Shown here piece after piece: positions 40,266 to 49,164 of a stretch of DNA of 64,000 nucleotides. The stretch is from Paenibacillus sp. HWE-109 (GTDB taxonomy: Bacteria > Bacillota > Bacilli > Paenibacillales > NBRC-103111): assembly GCF_022163125.1 (NCBI RefSeq), contig NZ_CP091881.1, forward strand, positions 744,001 through 808,000. The letters are read 5' to 3'. The notes beneath the pieces were generated by a model. The model was not told where the DNA came from, searched no databases, and was given only the letters and a program-made list of their open reading frames with translations. Every line of letters starts with the position of its first letter. Position 1 is the first letter of the stretch. A program made the translations under genes and the position numbers.

Positions 40266-41849
40266 ATGAATTTTAAAAAGATGGGGTTATTATCAGTGGT
40301 AGGTCTCCTTGCGATTACTGCTGCAACCGGCTGTAGCGGGAATGCGAACTCATCAGCAAGCCCTGCATCTTCTGCTAAGAACCAAAATACTAGTGGCAAT
40401 GAATTTGTTGATATTGAAGTATGGGGAACCAATGTCGGCTTCAAGCCCATCACCAAAGACAGCAAGACCTATGCATTTCTGAAGGAGAAGCTAGGCGTTG
40501 GCGTAATTAACCCGTATGTGGAATGGGGTGGAGGCACCAACTACTTAAACCAGTTAAACTTGAAGATCGCAGCCGGCGAAACGCCCGATTTGTTTCTTCC
40601 CTATGGGGGCACTGAAAACACCTTGGCCAAAAACGGTGCTATCGCCGATCTGACCGACCTTCTGCCGAAATATGCGCCGAATGTATGGCAAGCCATTTCG
40701 CAGGATGTTTGGAATGTCGTCAAAGCAAATGATCCTACCGGTCAGGGCAAAATTTATTATATTCCTACGGTAATAGACTACGGAAGATACGGTGGCATGA
40801 TTCGTCAGGATTGGCTGGACAAACTGGGCTTGCAGATGCCGAAGACACAAGAGGATTATGTGAAAGTTCTTGAGGCGTTTCGGGATAAGGATCCCAATGG
40901 AAATGGACAGAAGGATGAGCAACCGACCGGCGGTCGTCAAGAGGCGCGTTGGATGGACCATCTGTTTGCCATGTATGGTGTTGCCATGTTCGAAGGATAT
41001 CCAGATTGGGATCTGTACGACGGCAAGCTTACTTATTCCGCGGTAACGCCGAATATGAAAGCTGCCTTGGAATTTGCTGCAAAATTGTACAAGGACGGAT
41101 TAATGGATAAGGAAACCCTTCTGAACGACAAGGCCAAGTGGGAGGGCAAGGTTAACGCCAATAAGGCTGGTAACTATTTTCAATGGGTAGAGACTCTCAA
41201 TCTTAATCTGGACGCTTTGCAAAAGAACACGGGTGAGAAGGCCCAGTTCTCTATACTCCCCATACCGGAAGTTCAGGGCTTTAAGGGCTTCTATACGTCG
41301 AAAAAGAGGATGGCCCCGCAATGGGTCGTCAAGAACAGCAAGGACCAGACGAAGTTGATGGCCAGCTTAAAGCTGCTTAACAATTTGTACGATAAGAAAA
41401 ATTGGAAAGATCTATACCTTGGTGTAGAAGGTATGCACTATACGATGAAGGATGGAAAAGCAATCAAACTCCCGGAAGACAAGAGTACTCAAGAGAATGT
41501 TGGACTTTTTAATCCATCTTCGGCTCTGGCGACACTTGATTTTACAATTGACCTTCTTAAGAGTACTGCATCGGCAGACACCATGTGGGAGATTGATCAA
41601 ACCGTTCGAGATATGCAAGAAGTTCAGAAGTACGCCAAGTCTATTGCCGGCGACGGCATGCCGGCCAGCGTCTTCGACGACTTCCCGGACATCAACAATC
41701 GCACTCTGTATATCGAATATGCCAGTAAGATTATTACAGGGCAGTATCCGACCAGCAAATTCGACGAATTTGTAGAGAAGTGGAATAAATCGGGCGGCGA
41801 AGAAGTAACGAAGCGCGCGAGAGAATGGTATGCGAAAGTAAAAAAATAA
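40266..41849 (+). CDS. Sugar-binding lipoprotein of the ABC transporter
   Basis: A 527-residue extracellular solute-binding protein (LplA type). Signal peptide with lipobox ATGC (Cys23), then a Ser/Asn-rich linker. Binding-domain blocks include IAAGETPDLFLPYGG, GMIRQDWLDKLGLQMPKTQE and the calcium-loop-like DKDPNGNGQKDE (also in the SBP at 49165). It captures an oligosaccharide outside the cell for the two permeases before it. RBS GAGGGGG. Confidence 0.92.
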   Translation: MNFKKMGLLSVVGLLAITAATGCSGNANSSASPASSAKNQNTSGNEFVDIEVWGTNVGFKPITKDSKTYAFLKEKLGVGVINPYVEWGGGTNYLNQLNLKIAAGETPDLFLPYGGTENTLAKNGAIADLTDLLPKYAPNVWQAISQDVWNVVKANDPTGQGKIYYIPTVIDYGRYGGMIRQDWLDKLGLQMPKTQEDYVKVLEAFRDKDPNGNGQKDEQPTGGRQEARWMDHLFAMYGVAMFEGYPDWDLYDGKLTYSAVTPNMKAALEFAAKLYKDGLMDKETLLNDKAKWEGKVNANKAGNYFQWVETLNLNLDALQKNTGEKAQFSILPIPEVQGFKGFYTSKKRMAPQWVVKNSKDQTKLMASLKLLNNLYDKKNWKDLYLGVEGMHYTMKDGKAIKLPEDKSTQENVGLFNPSSALATLDFTIDLLKSTASADTMWEIDQTVRDMQEVQKYAKSIAGDGMPASVFDDFPDINNRTLYIEYASKIITGQYPTSKFDEFVEKWNKSGGEEVTKRAREWYAKVKK

Positions 41850-41860
41850 AGAATGAACGC

Positions 41861-41903
41861 GAAATATCCGCTCAGCTTCTCATCGAAGTTGGGCGGATAT
41901 TTC
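41861..41903 (+). terminator. Intercistronic hairpin after the binding protein gene
   Basis: GAAATATCCG (41861-41870) pairs with CGGATATTTC (41894-41903), with an inner stem. There is no T run after it, so it is probably an mRNA-stabilising or attenuating hairpin, which would raise SBP levels over the glycosidase, not a full terminator. Confidence 0.55.
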
Positions 41904-41948
41904 CATCCAAGCTTGGGATCATAATCGAAGCTCTTATAGGAGGCTGCA

Positions 41949-44600
41949 ATGAGTAATCGTATTAAGGAAGTGCTTGAGGGTCGAGAGCAAAATTATATTC
42001 TACCTTTTCTCTGGCAACATGGGGAGGAAGAATATCTGATCCGTGAAGAGATGGCGCGTGTTCATGAATCCGGCATCAGAGCCGTTTGTATAGAAGCTCG
42101 TCCTCATCCAGATTTTCTTGGACCGAAATGGTGGACAGATATGGATATTATTATGGATGAAGCTCGGGATCGCGGGATGAAGGTATGGCTGCTGGATGAC
42201 GACCATTTTCCAACAGGGCATGCGGCAGGCAAGGTGAGGGAGGCTCCGGAAGAGCTTCATCGCAAGTTTTTGGGTGAACGTTATATCGATACAATCGGTC
42301 CTGCTCAAGGCACCTCTCTGCTATTGGATACCTTGCTGATGCGTGGGCTTAGGCCGACCATCTCACAGTCCGAAAAAGCGAGTGGAAAGAATAAATTAAT
42401 CTCCGTTGTCGCGGTCCGCCGACATCCCTCTAATGGAGAATTACTCAGTGATTGTATCGACATCACTGATCTTGTGCAAGACGGTATCCTATATTGGGAT
42501 ATCCCTGATGGGTATTGGCGGGTATTTATTATTTCTGAAAATAGGGATGGCGGCAGCCAGCAGCAGGATGATTATCTGAACCCCATAGACCGAGATTCCG
42601 TCCGTATTCTGCTTGACACGGTGTATGAAGCTGTGTATGAACGATACAAGGCAGATTTCGGAAAGACATTTGCCGGATTCTTCTCGGACGAACCGGGATT
42701 CTACAACGATAAGACTACCTTTGACTTCCATTCAAAACCTGGAAAAAAAGGAGTGCCGCTTCCTTGGAGCAATGAAATGCCTGCCTTGCTTGAGCAGGCG
42801 TTAGGTGAGGACTACCGAAAGCGCCTCTATCTTCTCTGGCATAATGCGGGAGAACAGACCACTATCGTACGGTATACCTATATGAATATTGTCAGCAAGC
42901 TCTATGCGGACAACTTTTGCAGCCAAATCGGAGAGTGGTGCAGAGCCCGCGGAGTAGAATACATTGGACATGTACTTGAAGACAACAACGTGCATGCAAG
43001 GCTTGGCTCCGGAGCCGGACACTTCTTCCGATCCATGTGGGGACAAGATATGTCGGGCCTAGATGTGGTATTGTGGCAGATCGTCCCCGGTTTCGATGAG
43101 CTATCTTATAGCAAGCCTGGTGGAGACACGGATAGCGAATTTTTCCACTATGGGCTTGGTAAGCTTGGTGTATCGCTTGGACATATCGATCCGAAGAAAC
43201 AAGGCCGGACGATGTGTGAAGTATATGGGGCTTATGGCTGGGCAGAAGGCTTGAAGCTAATGAAATGGCTCACAGACCATATGTTGGTCCGCGGCGTCAA
43301 TTATTTTGTCCCGCATGCCTTTACCCAGAAAGCTCCTGATCCAGATTGTCCGCCGCATATGTATGCAGGCGGGAAAAATCCGCAATACCGCTACTACAAG
43401 CATTTAAATCGATATATGAATCGGATCAGTCATTTGATTTCAGGTGGAAGGCACGTTGCGACTGCGGCAGTCGTGTATCATGCTGAAGCCGAATGGTCTG
43501 GGGAAGCGATGTATTTCCATCAGCCCGTGAAGCAATTAATGCAGCATCAGATCGATTGCGATGTTATTCCCATTGATATTCTTCTAAACGCAGCAAGCGT
43601 GAAAGACAACAAGCTGCATGTAAATAACGAAGACTTCGCTTGCCTTATCGTGCCATATGCAGAAGCGCTTCCAGCGGCGATGATTCACCGTTTGGTGGAG
43701 TTGACTGAACAAGGACTAGCTGTTCGCTTTGTCGGCGAGCTGCCGACGCGATCGAGCGAAGGCAACGAGGTTTCCGCTGAACTAGCTTGCCTTGCCGATC
43801 ACCGGAATGTGAAGGTTGTTGCTTTAGACGATCTGGCGCAATTGCTTATTGCTGACGGCCATTATGAGATAAGTGTTGACGCACACGAACCGTATCTTCG
43901 AAACTACCACTATGTTCATGAGGGTTTGGATGTGTATATGTTCTTTAACGAACATTCACATCAAACCATTCGCAGGAAAATCATGTTGCCTGTTCAAGGT
44001 GATGTATATGCTTATGATGCATTCTTGAATCGTTTGACTAGTTTACATGTAACTAGGGAGAACGGTGCGAAGGTGGTGGAGGTTGCTCTTCATTCCTATG
44101 AGTCCATCGTACTGCTTCATGGTGCTGTCCTTGAAGGTTATGATGCGTTGCCACCGAATATAGCCGGGTCCGAATTTGAGCTAAAAGGCGAATGGATGGT
44201 ATCGACTTCTGAGGCTGCACATTATCCTCGTTTTGAAGAATGGGGGAGACTGGCTGATCTAATGAATATGAGTAGGCCTGATTGTTTACCTCGATTTACA
44301 GGCACCTTCAGATACGAAACGGAGTTTGAGTGGGATGAATCTGCAAATCAGGCTCATTTAGACTTGGGTGAGGTCTATGAAACTGCACAAGTATGGATAA
44401 ACGGTGAGGAAGCAGGAGTGCGCATCTGCCCGCCTTACCGCATTGAGATCAATGGCCTGATCAATAAGGGCAAGAACAAGCTAGTTATTGAAGTTACGAA
44501 TACGTTGGTGAAAGAGCAGCCCGATTTCTTATCGGCATTTGCGCAGCAAGAACCGAGCGGACTCCTTGGACCCGTACGAGTGATCAGCACTACTGGCTGA
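41949..44600 (+). CDS. Large putative glycoside hydrolase (GH106-like)
   Basis: An 883-residue cytoplasmic protein. The N-terminal barrel has EYLIREEMARVHESGIRAVC, WTDMDIIMDEARDRGMKVWL followed by LDDDHFPTGHAAG, then FAGFFSDEPGFYNDK (candidate acid pair) and VEYIGHVLEDNNVHARLGSG. The C-terminal part (about 780-883) is a GH2-like beta sandwich: LDLGEVYETAQVWINGEEAG and NKGKNKLVIEVTNTL. This layout resembles GH106-type alpha-L-rhamnosidases and their uncharacterised relatives; the exact family and substrate are uncertain. It closes the transporter operon. RBS TAGGAGGC. Confidence 0.75.
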   Translation: MSNRIKEVLEGREQNYILPFLWQHGEEEYLIREEMARVHESGIRAVCIEARPHPDFLGPKWWTDMDIIMDEARDRGMKVWLLDDDHFPTGHAAGKVREAPEELHRKFLGERYIDTIGPAQGTSLLLDTLLMRGLRPTISQSEKASGKNKLISVVAVRRHPSNGELLSDCIDITDLVQDGILYWDIPDGYWRVFIISENRDGGSQQQDDYLNPIDRDSVRILLDTVYEAVYERYKADFGKTFAGFFSDEPGFYNDKTTFDFHSKPGKKGVPLPWSNEMPALLEQALGEDYRKRLYLLWHNAGEQTTIVRYTYMNIVSKLYADNFCSQIGEWCRARGVEYIGHVLEDNNVHARLGSGAGHFFRSMWGQDMSGLDVVLWQIVPGFDELSYSKPGGDTDSEFFHYGLGKLGVSLGHIDPKKQGRTMCEVYGAYGWAEGLKLMKWLTDHMLVRGVNYFVPHAFTQKAPDPDCPPHMYAGGKNPQYRYYKHLNRYMNRISHLISGGRHVATAAVVYHAEAEWSGEAMYFHQPVKQLMQHQIDCDVIPIDILLNAASVKDNKLHVNNEDFACLIVPYAEALPAAMIHRLVELTEQGLAVRFVGELPTRSSEGNEVSAELACLADHRNVKVVALDDLAQLLIADGHYEISVDAHEPYLRNYHYVHEGLDVYMFFNEHSHQTIRRKIMLPVQGDVYAYDAFLNRLTSLHVTRENGAKVVEVALHSYESIVLLHGAVLEGYDALPPNIAGSEFELKGEWMVSTSEAAHYPRFEEWGRLADLMNMSRPDCLPRFTGTFRYETEFEWDESANQAHLDLGEVYETAQVWINGEEAGVRICPPYRIEINGLINKGKNKLVIEVTNTLVKEQPDFLSAFAQQEPSGLLGPVRVISTTG

Positions 44601-44656
44601 TCACTACTAAGTATTTAGGAGGGCAGTTGGCAGATAACGATTTTAGTTGCCCTCCT
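44580..44656 (+). terminator. Two hairpins at the end of the transporter/glycosidase operon
   Basis: GTGATCAGC/GCTGATCAC (44580-44604) spans the stop codon. AGGAGGGCA (44617-44625) pairs with TGCCCTCCT (44648-44656). The second stem probably terminates both this operon and the converging paiA gene, as T/A-rich sequence lies on either side. Confidence 0.6.
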
Positions 44657-44683
44657 CTTAAACTTTTACAAATTGAAGCCTGA

Positions 44684-45328
44684 TTAATTTTCGTTCTTTA
44701 GGTTTGCTTTCATAAGAGAGACAATCTTTTGTTCGTCTCCATTCTGAATCCGTTCCAGTTGATTAATAACAAGCTCTTGCCGCTGTACAGAATGGTTTTG
44801 ACTTAACTTTGCTTTTCCTAGTTTGGTCATTATAATATCTGTTTGTTCTTCATCACCCATATAGAAAGAGTGGGCTCCTGTTTGGACAAAGCCTAATTTT
44901 TTATAAAAGGTAATGGCGCTCTCATTTTTTTCCCAAACCCCTAGCCAAATCTTCTCTTTATTCCTTTCTATCGCTATTTCTAAAGCTTTATTTATTAAAT
45001 ATTTCCCAAGCCCCTGCTTATGAAGTTTTTTCCTTATATAGATCCTCTCAATTTCAAGCGAATTATTGCCCATTTTTTCAGTTTGAGCATCATTGGTATT
45101 TAGTTTTAAATACCCGGCAATTTCCTCATTGGCATATATCAAATAGAATTCCGAAGAGACATTTAATAATTCCTTTTCTAATTGTTTTAAGTTAAATGCT
45201 TTTTCCAGGTAGGCTTTCATGTTTTCAAGTGAATTTTGATTCTTAAATGTCTCATTAAAAGTTTCAACACTGATTTCTTGAAGTAATCCTAAATCTTCAA
45301 ATGTACCCTTGGTTATGTATATAGTCAT
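44684..45328 (-). CDS. paiA: PaiA-like polyamine N-acetyltransferase
   Basis: A 214-residue GNAT protein closely following B. subtilis PaiA: ISVETFNETFKNQNSLENMK near the start, HKQGLGKYLINKALEIAIER (acetyl-CoA loop QGLGK), and WLGVWEKNESAITFYKKLGF plus VQTGAHSFYMGDEEQTDIIM at the end of the core. PaiA acetylates spermidine and spermine. About 40 extra C-terminal residues (QNHSVQRQELVINQLERIQN...) are absent from the B. subtilis protein. It lies 24 bases after the MarR gene in one operon. Confidence 0.85.
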   Translation of the reverse strand: MTIYITKGTFEDLGLLQEISVETFNETFKNQNSLENMKAYLEKAFNLKQLEKELLNVSSEFYLIYANEEIAGYLKLNTNDAQTEKMGNNSLEIERIYIRKKLHKQGLGKYLINKALEIAIERNKEKIWLGVWEKNESAITFYKKLGFVQTGAHSFYMGDEEQTDIIMTKLGKAKLSQNHSVQRQELVINQLERIQNGDEQKIVSLMKANLKNEN

Positions 45329-45352
45329 TTGGTGTGTCCTCCTTTTACAGAA

Positions 45353-45805
45353 TCAATAATTTCTATTGTTTCCCTTTTTTACAAACTCCCAGTCTTTCTC
45401 AACATTTTTTCTGACGCTTTGCAGCAGGTTAAAAATCGTTTCTATTTCATTTTCGGAGAATCCAGCTAGTGCGACCCTATTGGAATAATCGTTCTCCTTC
45501 TTTATAAAAGGGTAAACTGTCTTCCCTTTCTCTGTAGGAAATAGCTTTTTAATTTTTTGGTTATAGGCATCACCATTCTTTTCAATAAATCCATTAACCT
45601 CCAGTTTCTTAACAGCACGAGCTGCTGTTGTGCGGTCAACCTTTATCATTTCAGCTAACTTTTCTTGAATAATCCCTGGATTTTCACAAATTCGCACGAG
45701 GTACAAGTACTGTCCTTTAGTAAGGTCATATTTTTTAAATTCTATATTACTTATAGAATCCAATGCCCTGGCTATCATTCCAACCTCACGTAGAATTTCT
45801 TTCAT
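45353..45805 (-). CDS. MarR-family regulator
   Basis: A 150-residue winged-helix protein: KGQYLYLVRICENPGIIQEK, then LAEMIKVDRTTAARAVKKLE (recognition helix), VNGFIEKN with wing, and a C-terminal dimer helix. The start MKEILREVGM behind GTGGAGTTG is chosen; a longer frame upstream would run through the operator. The 18-base inverted repeat at 45852-45889 lies 47 bases before the start and is the obvious self-operator. It probably represses the marR-paiA operon until a ligand binds. Confidence 0.88.
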   Translation of the reverse strand: MKEILREVGMIARALDSISNIEFKKYDLTKGQYLYLVRICENPGIIQEKLAEMIKVDRTTAARAVKKLEVNGFIEKNGDAYNQKIKKLFPTEKGKTVYPFIKKENDYSNRVALAGFSENEIETIFNLLQSVRKNVEKDWEFVKKGNNRNY

Positions 45806-45851
45806 AATTGCAACTCCACTAATATATTTTTCAAACGTCGTAAAAAAATAG

Positions 45852-45889
45852 TACATCATTTTTGTTGTATTTACAACAAAAATGATGTA
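45852..45889. promoter_or_regulatory. MarR operator, perfect 18-base inverted repeat
   Basis: TACATCATTTTTGTTGTA and its exact reverse complement are separated by two T (38 bases in all). The inner TTGTTGTA/TACAACAA is typical of MarR-type operators. The symmetry is longer than a MarR dimer needs, so it may also form a cruciform or RNA hairpin. Confidence 0.75.
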
Positions 45890-46516
45890 AACAGTTCCAT
45901 CCCTCACCTCACGTTGAATACAAGGATGTTCCCGTGACTTTGTTTGGGACACTATGGACGAGGCACCGTACTTTCTGCATTCATCGATTCACCGAAATAT
46001 GATACCAAAGAATATGACTAAAAATATTTGGCCTGCAACTATTCCTCGTTGGGAATTTTGGAGTTTGAACAGTATTTACCTTCTATCGGGTGAACGCATA
46101 TTTTATTTAGTAGTAGTAGTTGAATTGGTTTGGCGCCCCCCTCTATTATCCAATTATTGTTTAAGAGCTCATCTATTCTTTCTTCACAGCCGCCGTAAAT
46201 ACGCCTTCTAAAGAATGTCTTATTCGGGAATTGGGATGGACTGGAAGAATACACCATACTATATATTTGAGACAATATTTTAAACGACGAAGCAAGAACA
46301 CTTGCTAATACTGTTTTTTTCTTACAATGAGAAAGTATTCACCTTTGGAATAATAAAGAAATTATACTGATGTTGGAAATATGTTTATAGGGTTATCATT
46401 GAGATTTTATGTGAACTGAATATAAAGACTCTGAGCCTTCTTTAATGCATATGACGGCTTCTTCTATGCTACAATAAACATAGACATGGTACTACTGGAT
46501 GAAAGGACTAAAATCG
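45890..46516. other. Long noncoding region before the AraC regulator
   Basis: No ORF on either strand looks genuine; codon use and composition are AT-rich and featureless. A possible promoter for the regulator is TTGAGA (46399-46404), 16 bases, TATAAA (46421-46426). Beyond these, nothing is supported. Confidence 0.4.
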
Positions 46517-48811
46517 ATGAGAATAATGGAGCGAAAAAAGTCCGTAAAAAATAAGTTTTTAGTGTCATATCTCATAATTTTAATTCTACCTTTGTTTCTG
46601 CTCGGAACGTGGGGCTATTGGTGGATGAGTACAGTCATCAAGGAGCAAACTGAAAAATTTTACATCAGCACGCTGAAGCAGGTCATCGATTCGATGGACA
46701 ACAGTTTTCAGGGCATGAATGCGATGACCCAGACGTTATCCGAATCGCCTTGGGTGCAGCGAATCGCTGCCATGGAAGGAAACAACATCGATTATAGTCG
46801 TGTCACGCAAGAGCAACTTGCCGACTATGCTACCTACTTGCAAAACTACCAGTCGATCAATACGATGATCGAGCGGATCGCAATTATTTTTAATACGAAA
46901 AAGCAGGTGCTGACCTCGAAAGGTTTAGACTCCTTCGATTGGTTTTTTACGAGAGATTATGCGTATGCGAACATGACTGTTGCTGAGTGGGAGAAGTCCA
47001 TTTCGCAATATACGAGTGGTCAAATTTTAAGTCCCCGACGCTTGAACAGTTACGAACGGATAGATAATGTGGTTAGTTACGTCAAAACAATTCCGACATT
47101 GCTGGATCAAACCCCGAGAGCAACCATCTTAATCGGCATCAAAGAAAGCCGTATTAAAGATCAGCTTAACAATACGTTTCAGCTGCCAGGTTCCTCGATT
47201 TACATTATGAACGGGCCTGATTCCTTTCTTACTGGCCTGAACATGCAGGAAAGCATTCAGAGAAAATTGCAATACAAGACCGACAAAAAAGTCGTTGTCG
47301 AGCAACTGACGATGGATGATGAGAGCGCTTCCTATGCGTTTTACGCCCCGTCAAAGTTTAACAATTGGTATTACATTACAGTTGTTCCTAAAGCCGTCGT
47401 GCTGGATAAAGTGAATTATTTTAATTATGCAACGTGGATTTTGATCGCATTGATTCTCGTGTCCGGCATCATCGCCTCCTATTTCATGGCGTTCAACAAT
47501 TATCGTCCGATCCGCAGGTTAATTGACAACGTGCAGGAAGAGCCAAGAAGCGGTCAAAGCAAAGATCGTGAGGGTAATGTCAAATCCTACTATGAGTACG
47601 ATGTCATTAAGTCGAAGTTCGATCAAATGAAGCTGACTCGCCAAGAGTTAGAGAGCAAGGTGAACGATTATTTGCCGATGGCGGTCTATTCTTTGTTCAT
47701 CAAGCTGCTTTATAATACGCTAAGCTCTGACCAAATCGAGTACACGATGCGAATGATGCACATTGGAAACCGGAACAATAACTGGACGGTAGCTGTTATT
47801 TATTTGCCGAACGCTCAGGCCGATACGACGAACCTGCGGCAAAAAATTTCACAATGGACAGCTGCAGAAGGGGAAGAACTCTACATTATCGAGTTGGAAA
47901 ACGGCCGCTTTGCTGTTGTCGTGAATACGGATAATGGGGACGAGATGAGGAACGCTTTAAAGGAAATTAAGAAAAAAGTGTTCGCGAATGAATCTCGGGC
48001 TGGAATTGTTACAGGAATCGGGAGTCCGTACAGCGGGCTTGAAGGAATAAGCGCTTCTTACAGGGAGGCTGTAATCGTTATTAACCACACACTGGTCACG
48101 TCGGATAACTCGGAAGCCGTGCTTTCATTTAACGACATTTCCAGCAATAACGAGCTCCGCTATTGGTTCCCGGCTGAAAAGCAACAAGAACTCCAGCATC
48201 GACTTCGCATTGGCGACTTTGATAAAGTCGAGCCCATTCTCGACCAACTGCTCCGAGCTAATTTTGAACATCCATCTTTCGGAGCCTTGCCAGCCCAATG
48301 TCTATTATACGATCTCATCTCGACGGCCTTAAAGGTGCCGGAGAGTCAAGGGATGGTGAAGATGGTGCTGAATGACGAAGGACAATTCCCAGTAATAAGT
48401 ACAGTCAACGAAATCAAAGCTTACGTCTATCAGCTGTACAAAGAGATCTGTACGATGTTTAAAGAGAGAAGAAAGCTGGAGTCGGCTAAGGCACATCAAG
48501 ATATTCTTGATTATGTAGACCTTCATTATTGTTTCAGTGAATTTTCGTTAAATGCGTTGGCCGAGCATTTTGGTATGTCCGCGTCCCAGATGAGCAAGTT
48601 ATTCAAGGAATTTACTGGCATGACCTTCGTCGATTATCTTACGAAGAAAAGAATTACTACCGCCAAATCATTCATGGCAGCAAACGAACTTACGCTGGAG
48701 GAGCTTGGCAAAAAAGTGGGGTATGAGAACACGTTGACGTTCCGTAGAGCATTTAAAAAAGTAGAAGGTGTGAATCCGAGCGAATTCAGAGACATGTCGG
48801 ACGAGTCATAG
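46517..48811 (+). CDS. Membrane-bound AraC-family transcriptional regulator
   Basis: A 764-residue one-component sensor: membrane helix about 13-35 (FLVSYLIILILPLFLLGTWG), extracellular Cache-like domain to about 290, second helix about 305-325 (WILIALILVSGIIASYFM), a long linker region, and a C-terminal AraC HTH at about 665-760 (LNALAEHFGMSASQMSKLFK and LEELGKKVGYENTLTFRRAF). Here one protein does the job of the YesM-YesN pair. The ATG behind AAAGGACTAAAATCG is taken as start. It lies just before a transporter operon that it likely activates. Confidence 0.9.
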   Translation: MRIMERKKSVKNKFLVSYLIILILPLFLLGTWGYWWMSTVIKEQTEKFYISTLKQVIDSMDNSFQGMNAMTQTLSESPWVQRIAAMEGNNIDYSRVTQEQLADYATYLQNYQSINTMIERIAIIFNTKKQVLTSKGLDSFDWFFTRDYAYANMTVAEWEKSISQYTSGQILSPRRLNSYERIDNVVSYVKTIPTLLDQTPRATILIGIKESRIKDQLNNTFQLPGSSIYIMNGPDSFLTGLNMQESIQRKLQYKTDKKVVVEQLTMDDESASYAFYAPSKFNNWYYITVVPKAVVLDKVNYFNYATWILIALILVSGIIASYFMAFNNYRPIRRLIDNVQEEPRSGQSKDREGNVKSYYEYDVIKSKFDQMKLTRQELESKVNDYLPMAVYSLFIKLLYNTLSSDQIEYTMRMMHIGNRNNNWTVAVIYLPNAQADTTNLRQKISQWTAAEGEELYIIELENGRFAVVVNTDNGDEMRNALKEIKKKVFANESRAGIVTGIGSPYSGLEGISASYREAVIVINHTLVTSDNSEAVLSFNDISSNNELRYWFPAEKQQELQHRLRIGDFDKVEPILDQLLRANFEHPSFGALPAQCLLYDLISTALKVPESQGMVKMVLNDEGQFPVISTVNEIKAYVYQLYKEICTMFKERRKLESAKAHQDILDYVDLHYCFSEFSLNALAEHFGMSASQMSKLFKEFTGMTFVDYLTKKRITTAKSFMAANELTLEELGKKVGYENTLTFRRAFKKVEGVNPSEFRDMSDES

Positions 48812-48851
48812 TAGCTTGCTTTCCTTGTGCTTGCAAAGCCCCCGCCTTAGC

Positions 48852-48897
48852 CAAAGCCTGTAAAGATCGCCTTGCGACCTCTACAGGCTTTGATTTT
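48852..48897 (+). terminator. Terminator of the AraC regulator gene
   Basis: CAAAGCCTGTA (48852-48862) pairs perfectly with TACAGGCTTTG (48882-48892), followed by ATTTTATT. Confidence 0.8.
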
Positions 48898-49059
48898 ATT
48901 CATATTGAAAAATATGAACGCTTCTGAAAAAAGTGAACCTTGCCTGCTAGCAAAAAACGATGGCATGGATTCGAATTTGATTGCAGCTCTTTTTCAAAAA
49001 TGATCCTAAACACAAATAATGATCGTTGTGATTCGTCGAAAGAAACATTAAGTTAGATT

Positions 49060-49075
49060 ATGCAAGCGCTATCTT
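49060..49075 (+). promoter_or_regulatory. Probable cre box before the second transporter operon
   Basis: ATGCAAGCGCTATCTT fits the cre consensus except for CT instead of CA near the end. It is 90 bases before the binding-protein start. No convincing -35/-10 pair was found next to it. Confidence 0.45.
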
Positions 49076-49164
49076 AAATGGATTTCAGGTAGTAAACGCA
49101 AGAAGGCCCTCATGTCCTTTATTTTGGGAGAGGGAAGCTAGTCATTCAAGGGAGGGTAAAAGTA

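Noticed and set aside
46039..46275. Minus-strand 78-codon frame in the gap before the AraC regulator
   Set aside because: No RBS, no domain pattern, AT-rich sequence.
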